Source: an uncultured Lachnospiraceae bacterium
GTDB lineage: Bacteria > Bacillota > Clostridia > Lachnospirales > Lachnospiraceae
Reading direction: 5' to 3'
Length of the DNA stretch: 16,826 nt
Assembly (NCBI GenBank): GCA_934371505.1
Contig: CAKRNW010000043.1
Coordinates: 1-16,826, forward strand
A program made the position numbers and the translations under genes. Each line of letters starts with the position of its first letter. Position 1 is the first letter of the stretch. Below, one piece after another: positions 1 through 6,241 of this stretch. Under the pieces are notes generated by a model that saw nothing but the letters and a program-made list of their open reading frames with translations, was not told where the DNA came from and did no database searches.

Positions 1-12
1 AATATGGGCAGC

Positions 13-1383
13 ATGAAAATCAACTACAATGCAACGGCGATGGTAACCAACAATTCTCTGACCAGAAATGATAGCAACCTTTCTGAATCCACGAAGAAAC
101 TTTCCTCCGGATTAAAGATCAACAATGCAAAGGACAACCCGTCCGGTCTGGCCATGGCAAAACGCATGAATCTCCAGCTGAAAGGTCTGGAATTTGGTAA
201 AGACAACTCCAACGAGGGTGTTTCCATCGTGCGGACCGCAGACGGAGCACTTTCTGAGATTACAGAAATGTTGCAGCGTACCAATGAGCTGGCAATCAAA
301 GGCGCTAACGGGACCATGTCCGACAAGGACAGAGAAGCCTTGGAAGCAGAGGTCAAACAACTCAAGGAAGAAATTGAACGTATTGCATCGGAAACCCAGT
401 TCAACGGACAGAAAATCCTGGATGGAACCTTTGATTTGAAAGGATATAGCGACAAGGGCAACATCGATGTACTTAGTTATTCCGATGAAGTGCTGGCAGG
501 AACCTATGAAATTGCCCAGACCACAGATGCTCATTCCGGCCAGAAGGTGGGCATTTATGTGGAACTGGACGAGAATGGAAACATTGCGGACTATCACAGC
601 GGACAGCAGAAGATCGTGCATAAAGTGGGAGATGAGGTGCTGGATGCCGATGGAAATCCGGTTAAGAATCCAGATGGCAGTGTAAAGAAGTACGATAAGG
701 ATGTATGGGCCTGGGACATGGAAGTCACCGTCAACCAGACCTTAAAAGGCTCTGACAAAACGGAGCAGATCAAAATGACCATTGCGAATGTGAAGGATGA
801 TGTGATCACTTTAAAGGGTTCCAATGGCTATGAGCTGCAGTTGAAATATTCCAAAGAAGGTATCGCAAACACGAAGGATGTTCCGAAGCTGGATGCCGAT
901 GGAAAACCGGTAGTGGATGACAAGGGACAGCCCGTTACAGAAACCCATTATCTTGCTGATGATACTGTGAAAATGAATCTCACCGGTAACGGCTCCATGC
1001 GTATGCAGGTGGGAGCCAATGAGGGACAGATTATAGAGATCCGTATTCCTTCCGCCAAACTGGAAAATTTACAGATCGACAAGCTGACACTCTCCACGCA
1101 AGCGGACTGTCTGGCAGCTATTGATTCGGCGTCCGGCGCCTTACAGTATGTATCTGCCGTGCGAAGCAGGCTGGGTGCCTACGAGAACCGCCTGGAGCAC
1201 AAAATCAGTTCCATTGAGACCACTTATGAAAATATGACTTCCGCATATTCCTCCATCATGGATGTGGATATGGCAGAGGAAATGACCAACTATACCACAC
1301 AGCAGGTGCTTTCCCAGTCCAGTATGGCAATGCTGGCACAGGCGAATGAGCGCCCCTCTCAGGTACTTCAGCTCTTACAGTAA
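13..1383 (+). CDS. fliC: Flagellin (filament protein), about 456 aa
   Basis: This is the structural subunit of the flagellar filament, exported through the flagellar type III apparatus. The N-terminal D0/D1 region (about residues 1-140) carries the family signature LSSGLKINNAKDNPSGLAMA and LQRTNELAIKGANG. The C-terminal D1/D0 region (about 365-456) carries VRSRLGAYENRLEH and ends in VLQLLQ. A hypervariable middle (about 145-330) holds several short D-x-[DN]-G turns. I place the start at the ATG at 13 (MKINYNA), which matches the usual N-terminus; an in-frame ATG at 4 adds three residues, and the upstream ribosome site lies outside the window. The single cysteine (C366) is unusual for a flagellin. 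Residues equivalent to the Salmonella TLR5-contact positions (R89, L93, E120 here) are kept. The fliS-like gene follows 13 bases downstream. Confidence 0.95.
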   Translation: MKINYNATAMVTNNSLTRNDSNLSESTKKLSSGLKINNAKDNPSGLAMAKRMNLQLKGLEFGKDNSNEGVSIVRTADGALSEITEMLQRTNELAIKGANGTMSDKDREALEAEVKQLKEEIERIASETQFNGQKILDGTFDLKGYSDKGNIDVLSYSDEVLAGTYEIAQTTDAHSGQKVGIYVELDENGNIADYHSGQQKIVHKVGDEVLDADGNPVKNPDGSVKKYDKDVWAWDMEVTVNQTLKGSDKTEQIKMTIANVKDDVITLKGSNGYELQLKYSKEGIANTKDVPKLDADGKPVVDDKGQPVTETHYLADDTVKMNLTGNGSMRMQVGANEGQIIEIRIPSAKLENLQIDKLTLSTQADCLAAIDSASGALQYVSAVRSRLGAYENRLEHKISSIETTYENMTSAYSSIMDVDMAEEMTNYTTQQVLSQSSMAMLAQANERPSQVLQLLQ

Positions 1384-1396
1384 AATGGGAAGGTAA

Positions 1397-1879
1397 ATGA
1401 TGATGACAGATGAGAAGAAACAGGCTTATACGGTACGCATTACCCAGGCCAATCCCACTCAGCTTTGTGTGATTTTATACGAAATTCTGTTGGACTATCT
1501 AAGCGAAGCCCGGTCGGCATACAGCGAGGGAGATCGTGAGACATTCCGCAGCGCACTGGACAAAAGCCGGGGAGCAGTAACCCAGCTGCTGGGATCGGTA
1601 AACAGCGGACAGCCCATCAGCGAGACGCTGAGAGAACTATATGCTTTCTCGCTGAGGGAGATCGCCAAAGCCGATGCGGGAAACCGGGTAGAGCCACTGT
1701 ATGGGGTGGAAAAATGCATACAGCAGCTCCGGGATGCCTATGCCCAGATCAGTAAACTGGATGCCAGGGGACAGGTGATGGCAAATGCCCAGACAGTCTA
1801 TGCAGGGCTGACTTATGGCAGAAATTCCTTAAACGAGAACCTGGCCGACCAGGGGAACAGCCGTGGTTTCCGCGTCTGA
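1397..1879 (+). CDS. fliS: Flagellar export chaperone FliS
   Basis: A FliS-family protein of about 160 aa, predicted to bind the C-terminal helix of flagellin in the cytoplasm and stop it polymerising before export. The family pattern is seen near the N-terminus (an AYTVRITQANPTQLCVILYE-type opening followed by a helix-rich body) and in the C-terminal VYAGLTYGRNSLNEN segment with a GFRV end. It lies 13 bases after the flagellin gene, which fits a chaperone-cargo pair. Three consecutive ATGs (1397, 1400, 1403) follow GGGAAGG at 1387-1393; spacing favours 1400 or 1403, so the true N-terminus may be one or two residues shorter. The last 51 bases are overlapped on the other strand by the DUF2508 gene. 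Confidence 0.88.
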   Translation: MMMTDEKKQAYTVRITQANPTQLCVILYEILLDYLSEARSAYSEGDRETFRSALDKSRGAVTQLLGSVNSGQPISETLRELYAFSLREIAKADAGNRVEPLYGVEKCIQQLRDAYAQISKLDARGQVMANAQTVYAGLTYGRNSLNENLADQGNSRGFRV

Positions 1880-2158
1880 GAGCGTGGGAAAATCCGCAAA
1901 TTGAAATCCTTCCGGAAGAAAATCCGAGGGGTTTTTACAACGGGATGCAGGCAGCTGACGCAATAGATAATTGTATCGTTTGCAAAGTGCTGCAACCTCG
2001 TAGATATAACAGTCGATCAATTCCGGATCTACGGCATAATTAAAGCCTTCATAGGCAATTTCAAGATCATATCGGGTCTTTTTCAAGGCATCCAGAAGGA
2101 CGACTTCCGGGTGCCTTTCCCTATTCCCGTAAGTACTTTGACTAAAATGAGATTTCAT
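1829..2158 (-). CDS. DUF2508 (YaaL-like) family protein
   Basis: A 109-aa protein on the minus strand. Its core (about residues 15-65) has the DUF2508/YaaL pattern: LLDALKKTRYDLEIAYEGF, then AVDPELIDCYIYE and KRYNYLLRQL. Family function is unknown; in Bacillus the gene sits next to bofA, as here. The start at 2158 is set by a good AAAGGA ribosome site (2168-2173 on this strand) nine bases upstream. A longer open frame up to 2332 has no family similarity in its extra N-terminus and is rejected. The C-terminal tail of about 40 residues is antisense to the end of fliS and is probably not conserved. Divergent from bofA, with a possible SigE-like promoter 40-70 bases upstream. Confidence 0.8.
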   Translation of the reverse strand: MKSHFSQSTYGNRERHPEVVLLDALKKTRYDLEIAYEGFNYAVDPELIDCYIYEVAALCKRYNYLLRQLPASRCKNPSDFLPEGFQFADFPTLSDAETTAVPLVGQVLV

Positions 2159-2167
2159 GTGGCAGAG

Positions 2168-2173
2168 TCCTTT
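2168..2173 (-). promoter_or_regulatory. Ribosome binding site of the DUF2508 gene
   Basis: On the minus strand this reads AAAGGA, nine bases before the ATG at 2158. It decides the DUF2508 start against the longer open frame that begins at 2332. Confidence 0.7.
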
Positions 2174-2199
2174 CCCAAATGAAATAACTGGTTTGTTAC

Positions 2200-2229
2200 A
2201 CAGTATGCCCGCTTTCGGCAGACATATAC
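2200..2229 (-). promoter_or_regulatory. Possible SigE-like promoter for the DUF2508 gene
   Basis: On the minus strand GTATATG (2229-2223), a 15-base spacer, then CATACTGT (2207-2200). Against the Bacillus SigE consensus as I recall it (KMATATT, N14-15, CATACAHT), this matches 5 of 7 and 6 of 8 positions with allowed spacing. The predicted start would give a leader of about 35 nt before the ATG at 2158. It is weaker than the divergent match toward bofA, so it is tentative. Confidence 0.35.
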
Positions 2230-2269
2230 CAGGTTTCGGAAAAAATATGGAAGGATCTGTAAACAATCT

Positions 2270-2298
2270 GCATATCCGGACAAGGCATGGCATACAAA
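2270..2298 (+). promoter_or_regulatory. SigE-like sporulation promoter for bofA
   Basis: GCATATC (2270-2276), a 14-base spacer, then CATACAAA (2291-2298). Against the Bacillus mother-cell SigE consensus (KMATATT, N14-15, CATACAHT) this is 6 of 7 and 7 of 8 matches at the right spacing. It lies about 38 bases before the bofA start, giving a leader of roughly 30 nt. B. subtilis bofA is expressed in the mother cell under SigE, so position and target agree. Confidence 0.6.
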
Positions 2299-2335
2299 TA
2301 GTAGCGAAAGAAAAAGTAAAGGAACATGACAACCT

Positions 2336-2608
2336 ATGGAAATCTGGATGCAGGCAGCAATCATTATTGCAGCATGTGTGCTTGTGATCTTGATAGGGAG
2401 ATTGAAAAAGGGAGCGATGCTGTTTGTCAACTTTCTGTTCCGGGCAGTACTGGGCAGTCTGACCATTTATGTGGTGAATACCCTGCTTTTAGAAATGCAG
2501 GTTCCCTGTGATGTGGGACTGAATTTCTTTACGGTTTTGACATGCGGCTTTCTAGGAATTCCAGGGGCTGCGGGGCTTTTTGGACTTCGATATTTTCTGT
2601 TTTTGTAA
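2336..2608 (+). CDS. bofA: BofA-family pro-SigK processing inhibitor
   Basis: A 90-aa integral membrane protein with two or three hydrophobic stretches (about residues 6-21, 36-52 and 60-90). The C-terminal GLNFFTVLTCGFLGIPGAAG region is the BofA signature. In Bacillus, BofA sits in the outer forespore membrane and holds the SpoIVFB protease inactive until the forespore signals; many clostridia keep BofA with less clear partners. The ATG at 2336 follows AAAGGA (2318-2323) by 12 bases, rather long; the ATG at 2326 is in another frame and too close to the site. A hairpin at 2683-2707 lies about 75 bases after the stop and may end this transcript. The gene implies sporulation ability, present or past. 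Confidence 0.85.
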   Translation: MEIWMQAAIIIAACVLVILIGRLKKGAMLFVNFLFRAVLGSLTIYVVNTLLLEMQVPCDVGLNFFTVLTCGFLGIPGAAGLFGLRYFLFL

Positions 2609-2644
2609 CTGTTTTACAAAAATACATTTTTTGAGATTTTTCTG

Positions 2645-2673
2645 TAGACAAACGGAAACACAGTCTCTATAAT
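2645..2673 (+). promoter_or_regulatory. Near-consensus SigA promoter upstream of the tad locus
   Basis: TAGACA (2645-2650), a 17-base spacer, then TATAAT (2668-2673): 11 of 12 consensus positions. The 35 bases upstream are A/T-rich (T and A runs in 2609-2640), like an UP element. This is the only strong SigA promoter visible ahead of the pilus genes. The expected transcription start, near 2680, is only a few bases before the hairpin at 2683-2707. The spacer also carries CTGT and ACAG half-sites (2642-2645, 2660-2663), which may be chance. Confidence 0.65.
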
Positions 2674-2682
2674 GCAAATTAC

Positions 2683-2720
2683 ATCCTGCATCGGTCGGAT
2701 GCAGGATTCTTATTTTCTTA
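2683..2720 (+). terminator. Intrinsic terminator-like hairpin (bofA end and/or tad attenuator)
   Basis: A perfect 10-bp stem (2683-2692 with 2698-2707, ATCCTGCATC with GATGCAGGAT) around a 5-nt loop, followed by a T-rich run to about 2720. It can end bofA transcription. It also lies immediately after the predicted start of the tad promoter, so that transcript would fold into this hairpin at its 5' end and might attenuate or be protected by it. The rest of 2721-2780 is A/T-rich with no gene seen. Confidence 0.75.
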
Positions 2721-2782
2721 TATTCATTTAATTTATTTCTTGTTTTATTCATTTATTTTCCAACGTTTTATGATTCGAGAGC

Positions 2783-2793
2783 AAAGGAGGTGA
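2783..2793 (+). promoter_or_regulatory. Strong ribosome binding site that points to an ATT start codon
   Basis: AAAGGAGGTGA is a nearly perfect anti-16S match. The only in-frame codon at normal spacing (nine bases after GGAGG) is ATT at 2800. No ATG, GTG or TTG in the peptidase frame occurs until GTG at 2827, 36 bases away and with no ribosome site of its own. Confidence 0.75.
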
Positions 2794-2799
2794 AGGGTT

Positions 2800-3297
2800 A
2801 TTGTTATTTTAGTTTTATTACTGCTTGTGGCCGTGTTCTTTGATTTCTATCTGGGGAAAATTCCCAATATTCTTGTGCTCTGCGGCGGCGTGCTGGCACT
2901 GCTGATCCAATTTTATTTAGGAGGAATTGCCGGCGTCTTCCGCGCAGCCCTGGGGATGCTATTGCCCTGTCTGCTGTTGTATGTCCTGTTTTCTATTGGG
3001 GCGCTGGGCGCGGGAGATCTTAAATTGCTTGCCATGATCGGCGCGTTTCTGGGAACCTACCGGACGATTCTGTGTATGATCGTTGCCTTCGTGACCGGAG
3101 CTGTCATTTCCCTGGTGAAAATGTGTCACAACGGAAACTATATGGTGAGGATGCAATACCTGGCAGAATATGTGCAGGATGCGGTACGTGCCGGTAAATG
3201 GAAGCGCTATGACAGTGGAGAAGGTATGCAAAACAGAATCCATTTCTCGCTGCCCATCCTTATCAGTATGATTGTTATGTGGATCACAGGCATGTAA
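2800..3297 (+). CDS. A24 prepilin peptidase, TadV/CpaA type (probable ATT start)
   Basis: A polytopic membrane aspartic protease of about 165 aa that would cleave, and in some family members methylate, Flp and TadE-like precursors. The two family aspartates are visible: D15 in FFDFYLGKIPN and D73 in the GAGDLKLL (GxGD) motif, each at the cytoplasmic end of a membrane helix. The start is placed at ATT 2800, nine bases after AAAGGAGG; this restores the first helix (VILVLLLLVAVFF), which a GTG start at 2827 would cut in half. First gene of the tad operon, nine bases before the cpaE-like gene. The catalytic assignment is sure from the motifs; the start codon is inferred from the ribosome site and the helix. 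Confidence 0.85.
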   Translation: MVILVLLLLVAVFFDFYLGKIPNILVLCGGVLALLIQFYLGGIAGVFRAALGMLLPCLLLYVLFSIGALGAGDLKLLAMIGAFLGTYRTILCMIVAFVTGAVISLVKMCHNGNYMVRMQYLAEYVQDAVRAGKWKRYDSGEGMQNRIHFSLPILISMIVMWITGM

Positions 3298-3306
3298 AGG
3301 AGAAGG

Positions 3307-4317
3307 ATGATTGTGCAGAAAAGATTTGTAATTTGTGACAGTGACCGTTGTTACACACAACGTTTTTTGAATGTGGCACAGGAGAGGCTGGAGCAGGAAT
3401 TTTCTATTTATGTGTATGAGGATATAGACAAATTAAAGGAATTACTTGCTGAGAAGGCAGCAGAAATCGTACTGATATCCCAGCTCCTATACGAACATTT
3501 GGAAAAGGAAGAACGTTCTCAGATCAGCCATATCTTTCTCCTTTGTGAGGAGCCATCTGAGGAGAAACATAAAATCTGTCGTTATCAGGCCGCGGATGCA
3601 ATTTTAAGACAGATATTTCATCTGTATGCAGAGCATGTGGAGCAATTACCCACGAGACATGTGGGAGCTTCTAAAAACATTCATTTTATTGGAATCTATA
3701 CACCGATTGGCAGATGTCTGCAGACCACATTTGCCGTCACACTGGGCCAGCTTCTGGCAAGGGATCACAAAACCTTATATTTGAATTTTGAGGGATTTAG
3801 CGGATTACGCCGTGTTTTTCAGGATTCACCGGGTTATAACATGATGGATTTTGTCTATTTTTATGACTGTGCCAGAGAGAAATTTCTATATCGGCTGGAA
3901 CATATGGTACAGACCATGAACGGATTGGATTTTGTGTCTCCCTTTGAAAGTTACATGGAACTGTCCTCTATTACCGGAGGAAAGTGGAAAGAAATTTTTC
4001 ATTATCTGGAAGAACAAAGCCCCTACGAATATGTGGTTCTGGATTTGTCCGAGCAGATGAACGGCTTGCTGGATATTTTACGATTTTGTGAGAAGGTTTA
4101 TACCATTACAAAGGAAGACGGGTTTGCCCTGGCCAAAATGGAACAATACGAGCAGATGCTGCGGGGAATGGATTATGAGGATGTGTGGGAGAAAACCATT
4201 CGGAGAAAACTGCCGGTTTTTCGTCAGATTCCGGCTCACATTGAGCAGTTCACCTACGGGGATGTAGCCGACTACACACGGAATCTTCTGCGGGAGGACT
4301 GGGGCTATGGATCATGA
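3307..4317 (+). CDS. CpaE/TadZ-like pilus localisation protein with degenerate P-loop
   Basis: A 336-aa cytoplasmic protein in the cpaE position, between the prepilin peptidase and cpaF. It has an N-terminal receiver-like part (about 1-115; FVICDSDR, EIVLIS) followed by a MinD/ParA-like domain (about 124-330). The Walker A region is degenerate: GIYTPIGRCLQTT at 129-141 lacks the usual GKT/GKS lysine. A possible Walker B-like strand is VVLDLSE. TadZ/CpaE proteins mark the cell site where the pilus machine assembles; atypical P-loops are known in this group. The ribosome site AAAGGAG precedes the ATG. It overlaps the next gene by 11 bases, suggesting coupled translation. Identity rests on gene order and fold pattern more than on strong motifs. 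Confidence 0.75.
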   Translation: MIVQKRFVICDSDRCYTQRFLNVAQERLEQEFSIYVYEDIDKLKELLAEKAAEIVLISQLLYEHLEKEERSQISHIFLLCEEPSEEKHKICRYQAADAILRQIFHLYAEHVEQLPTRHVGASKNIHFIGIYTPIGRCLQTTFAVTLGQLLARDHKTLYLNFEGFSGLRRVFQDSPGYNMMDFVYFYDCAREKFLYRLEHMVQTMNGLDFVSPFESYMELSSITGGKWKEIFHYLEEQSPYEYVVLDLSEQMNGLLDILRFCEKVYTITKEDGFALAKMEQYEQMLRGMDYEDVWEKTIRRKLPVFRQIPAHIEQFTYGDVADYTRNLLREDWGYGS

Positions 4318-5533
4318 ATGGAAAACCCTGAAAGAGCAGCTGAAACAATCCGTACTTGCCGGAATCGACTTTTCAAGGGAAAACTCCGAGGAAGAACTTT
4401 GGGAAAAAATTGACGAACAGATTGTGTTAAAGGCAAAAGAGTGCGCAATCACAGTGGAGCAGCGCATAAAATTGCGAAGGGAACTCTTTTCCTCCCTGCG
4501 TCAGCTGGATCTATTACAGGAACTGGTGGACGATCCTTCTATTACGGAGATTATGGTCAATGGAGTACAAAATATTTTCATAGAACAAAAGGGAAGAATA
4601 TGCCAGTGGGATAGCCACTTTGATTCGGAACAGACCTTGCAGGATGTCATCCAGCAAATCGTAGCGCGGTGCAACCGTGTCGTCAATGAGGCTTCTCCCA
4701 TTGTGGATGCCCGGCTGGAAAACGGCTCCCGTGTCAATATTGTGCTAAATCCTATCGCATTAAATGGACCGATTCTTACTATCCGGCGTTTCCCGGATCA
4801 GCCGGTTTCCATGGAACAGCTGATTGCATTTGGATCTCTGACGGAGGAAGTGAGTGAGTTTTTATGTAAACTGGTGAAAAGCCGCTATAACATTCTGGTC
4901 AGTGGCGGAACCGGTTCCGGCAAAACTACCTTCTTAAATGTCCTTTCTAATTTTATTCCTACAGAGGAGCGCATTATCACAATTGAAGACAGCGCAGAGC
5001 TGCAGATCCGCAATGTGCCGAACCTGGTTTCCCTTGAGACGCGGAACGCCAATGTGGAAGGTTGTCGGGAAATTACCATTCGTGAGTTGATACGAGCCAG
5101 TTTGAGAATGAGACCGGACAGGGTAATTGTGGGAGAGGTACGTGGAGGCGAAGCCATTGATATGCTGCAGGCAATGAACACCGGACATGACGGTTCCATG
5201 TCTACCGGCCATGCCAACAGCGCACAGGACATGCTGAATCGTTTGGAGACCATGGTACTTATGGGGATGGAACTTCCCCTGGCAGCAATTCGGAAGCAGA
5301 TTGCCAGTGGAATCGACATCATTGTGCAGCTGGGACGCCTGCGGGACAAAACCAGGAAAGTTCTGCAGATCATGGAGGTGACAGGAGTGGAACAGGGAGA
5401 AATTCTACTGTCTCCATTATACCTATTTGAAGAAAAAGGAGAGGAGGATGGAAGAATTGTCGGAACACTGCAAAAGAAGGGAGAACTTTTTCACCGGGAG
5501 AAAATGGAAAGTGCAGGAATTCGGATGGGATAA
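4307..5533 (+). CDS. cpaF: CpaF/TadA secretion ATPase
   Basis: A 408-aa GSPII_E-family ATPase that powers pilus assembly as a hexamer on the inner face of the membrane. Walker A is GGTGSGKTT at 200-208 (K206); the Asp-box TIEDSAEL follows; the Walker B region is RPDRVIVGEVRGGE (269-282, E277); the His-box is STGHANS (H302). The N-terminal half has the CpaF pattern ITEIMVNG and RVVNEASPIVDARL. All catalytic residues are present and the length is normal. It starts inside the cpaE-like gene (GGCTATGG context) and its 3' end is overlapped by tadB, so the three genes are probably translated together. Confidence 0.96.
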   Translation: MDHEWKTLKEQLKQSVLAGIDFSRENSEEELWEKIDEQIVLKAKECAITVEQRIKLRRELFSSLRQLDLLQELVDDPSITEIMVNGVQNIFIEQKGRICQWDSHFDSEQTLQDVIQQIVARCNRVVNEASPIVDARLENGSRVNIVLNPIALNGPILTIRRFPDQPVSMEQLIAFGSLTEEVSEFLCKLVKSRYNILVSGGTGSGKTTFLNVLSNFIPTEERIITIEDSAELQIRNVPNLVSLETRNANVEGCREITIRELIRASLRMRPDRVIVGEVRGGEAIDMLQAMNTGHDGSMSTGHANSAQDMLNRLETMVLMGMELPLAAIRKQIASGIDIIVQLGRLRDKTRKVLQIMEVTGVEQGEILLSPLYLFEEKGEEDGRIVGTLQKKGELFHREKMESAGIRMG

Positions 5534-6230
5534 GACCTCGGGGTTGCAGGCAGTGGTTTTATGTTTCTTTTTTGCATGGTTTTTCTATCGCAGTACCATT
5601 GCTGTTTTGTTGATGCTTCCGTTGGGATTGCTTTTTTACCGGAATCAGAGTGCAGATAAGAAAAAACAACGAGCCCGGCGGCTCCGCCTGCAATTTGAAG
5701 AGATGCTTCTGGCTGTGGAAACCAATATGCGGGCAGGCTATTCTGTGGAAAACGCCTTTTGGGAGGCAAAACAGGAACTGTCCAAGCGCTATGGAGAGAG
5801 GGAGTTGATCTGTCAGCGCCTGTTTTCCATCTGCCAGGGATTAGGGCATAATGTACCGTTAGAGTCCCTGCTAATGAAGTTTGGCGAGGAAAGCGGAGTG
5901 GAAGAAATCCGGGAATTCGGGGAGGTTTTCACTGCGGCTAAGAGATCAGGTGGAAGAATGAGCGAGATTTTGATCTCCTCGGCACAGGTTATTGCAGAGA
6001 AAATTCATACAGAGGAAGAAATTCAAGTCATGCTGACTGCTAAAAAGATGGAGGGGAGGATTATGCAGATAGTGCCCTTTTTGCTGGTATTATATCTGCA
6101 GAGCTCTTCACCGGGGTTTTTCGATCCGCTTTATCACAACATCATGGGATACGGAGTAATGACAGCAATGCTGGCATTATATATAGCTGCAACTCTGTGG
6201 TCCCACAGAATCATGGATATTCGAGTATAG
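5448..6230 (+). CDS. tadB: TadB-like pilus assembly platform protein
   Basis: A T2SSF-domain membrane protein of about 260 aa. Two hydrophobic segments lie near the N-terminus (about 33-63), then the cytoplasmic T2SSF helical bundle (about 82-200; FEEMLLAVETNMRAGYSVENA and EFGEVFTAAKRSGG), then two C-terminal membrane helices (about 204-250). With TadC it forms the platform driven by CpaF. The start is ambiguous. ATG 5448 has AAGGAG (5436-5441) at six bases and is used here, giving an 86-base overlap with cpaF; GTG 5511, behind GGGAG (5496-5500), would give a 23-base overlap. An upstream TTG at 5427 has no ribosome site. The T2SSF call does not depend on the start. Confidence 0.9.
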   Translation: MEELSEHCKRRENFFTGRKWKVQEFGWDKTSGLQAVVLCFFFAWFFYRSTIAVLLMLPLGLLFYRNQSADKKKQRARRLRLQFEEMLLAVETNMRAGYSVENAFWEAKQELSKRYGERELICQRLFSICQGLGHNVPLESLLMKFGEESGVEEIREFGEVFTAAKRSGGRMSEILISSAQVIAEKIHTEEEIQVMLTAKKMEGRIMQIVPFLLVLYLQSSSPGFFDPLYHNIMGYGVMTAMLALYIAATLWSHRIMDIRV

Positions 6231-6241
6231 GGAGGAGACCG

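Noticed and set aside
24..824. Long minus-strand open frames inside the flagellin gene
   Set aside because: They are antisense shadows of a clear flagellin, with no ribosome sites or recognisable domains.
2159..2332. A longer DUF2508 reading frame starting at 2332 on the minus strand
   Set aside because: The extra 58 residues are Cys/Phe/Pro-rich with no family similarity, and the ATG at 2158 has a well-placed AAAGGA site.
2633..2667. Inverted half-sites GAGA..CTGT and ACAG..TCTC as an operator in the tad promoter
   Set aside because: The arms are short and asymmetrically spaced (five extra bases on the left only), so chance is likely.
2827..3297. GTG at 2827 as the start of the first prepilin peptidase
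   Set aside because: It has no ribosome site and removes half of the first membrane helix; the strong AGGAGG site points to ATT 2800.
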